A stretch of DNA of 64,000 nt, taken from NCBI RefSeq assembly GCF_021869535.1, contig NW_026262593.1, positions 70,954,322 through 71,018,321 on the forward strand, written 5' to 3'. The notes beneath the pieces are model-generated. The model was not told where the DNA came from. It searched no databases and worked only from the letters and a program-made list of their open reading frames with translations. The DNA comes from Mytilus californianus. Lineage: Eukaryota > Mollusca > Bivalvia > Mytilida > Mytilidae. Shown here in pieces: positions 63,139 to 64,000 of the stretch. A program made the translations under genes and the position numbers. The stretch's first letter is position 1, and every line of letters begins with the position of its first letter.

Positions 63139-64000
63139 ACAATTTAATGATCTTTTTATTGTAATTTCCTTCTTTTCTGCTTTTTCGTCATATTACTAAA
63201 TGCAATTTATCGCTTGATTTTTACTTGCCATGAGCACCACTCATTTGCTGTTAGTGGAGCAGCAAAACTGCTTAGGGAACACCTGGGTTCTTCCTGGGTT
63301 TTTGGTGAGTATAAAAATAAGGAGATGTGGTATTACTGCAAATGACACAAATATCCACCAGAGACTACAGGACGAGGATGTAAAAAATTATAGGTAATAA
63401 TAACTGCCTTTAACAATGTGCATAACTTATACCATATATACGGGTAGTAAGCTATAAAAGTCTCTTGCATGACAAACGGTGAAACAATTCAAAAGAGAAA
63501 AAAACAGTTAGATTTACTGGGGATTCATTATTATTAGTTGGATACCGATTTTCGTGGGTTTCGTGGTTACAGGTGAACCACAAATTCAAATGTTTTTACA
63601 AATTTTAAATTTTCTATAGGCTTTGTATGCAGAGAATGGCAAAACCACGAAAACAAATATCCAAGAAAATGCAAGTTTTCCTCAATCCACGAAAATTGAT
63701 ACCCACAAAAAATAAATGAATCCTCAGTATACTAAAAACAATCAAAGAAAAACAAATATTGCACACAGCAACCAAAGACAATCACTGAATTACAGGCTCC
63801 TGACTATTGGACAGTTACATAAAAAATTTGGCAGGGTTAAACATGACTCACAGTACTCAACCCTTGATACCACTACCAGTACTGCTGGTGGACTATCAAT
63901 CCATAAGAATAGCATTTAGCCCATGGATATTACTCAATGCTTCTCCATTGAAGTCACTCACTGGGTTTTAAATGTATACATTTCTTAAATTTTCCTTTGA
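63139..64000. other. Upstream repeat mosaic
   Basis: An R1 repeat (63310-63520, resuming 63735-63850) is split by a foldback element with TTCGTGG arms (63515-63725): GATTCATTATTATTAGTTGG on the left and AAATGAATCC on the right. The final 150 bases show nothing. Confidence 0.55.

Noticed and set aside
1-64000. CRISPR-like or bacterial defence arrays among the tandem repeats
   Set aside because: Repeat units lack uniform repeat-spacer structure, and the genes are spliced and animal-type.

Overview
The window looks like genomic DNA from a marine bivalve, most likely a mussel-type mollusc. The reasons are spliced animal genes with short GT-AG-bounded exons in multi-kilobase introns, AT-rich sequence, and many dispersed repeat families that I associate with bivalve (especially mytilid) genomes. 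That is recognition, not a database result. I see no bacterial genes, operons, rRNA, tRNA or CRISPR arrays.

Three host genes are supported. (1) Positions 1-4671, plus strand: the last five coding exons of an SLC17-family anion transporter (sialin/vesicular glutamate transporter type, major facilitator superfamily); its 5' part lies before the window. (2) Positions ~18522-36024, plus strand: a tandem paralogue with ten recognisable coding exons, lacking only a short N-terminal exon I could not find. The five shared exons have identical lengths and intron phases and about 90% protein identity. (3) Positions 62687-40409, minus strand: a membrane-anchored JmjC (cupin-type Fe(II)/2-oxoglutarate oxygenase) gene in seven exons over 22 kb. 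It has an N-terminal transmembrane anchor, so the catalytic domain probably faces the secretory lumen or the outside. It converges tail to tail on the second SLC17 gene.

The rest is mobile DNA and its debris. Between the two SLC17 genes is a minus-strand DIRS-type tyrosine-recombinase retrotransposon (~6.5-10.76 kb). It has Gag, RT/RNase H and a broken recombinase, sits inside an older dispersed repeat, and carries a canonical A AAA AAC slippery heptamer exactly where Pol opens in the -1 frame. A decayed reverse transcriptase of another family lies at 17.1-18.2 kb, and a LINE C-terminal fragment at 52.6 kb.

The introns and intergenic DNA hold many terminal-inverted-repeat or foldback elements without coding capacity. 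Notable ones are a 0.69 kb element with long inverted ends and an 8-9 bp target duplication (34.95-35.64 kb), a 1.1 kb element in a JmjC intron carrying five ACCGGAAGT (ETS-type) and seven AGGTCA (nuclear-receptor-type) motifs (50.24-51.34 kb), three copies of a 450 bp element, and a 1.6 kb element with ~190 bp internal repeats nested in another repeat (55.43-57.07 kb). Nothing in the sequence links the two transporters and the oxygenase functionally.
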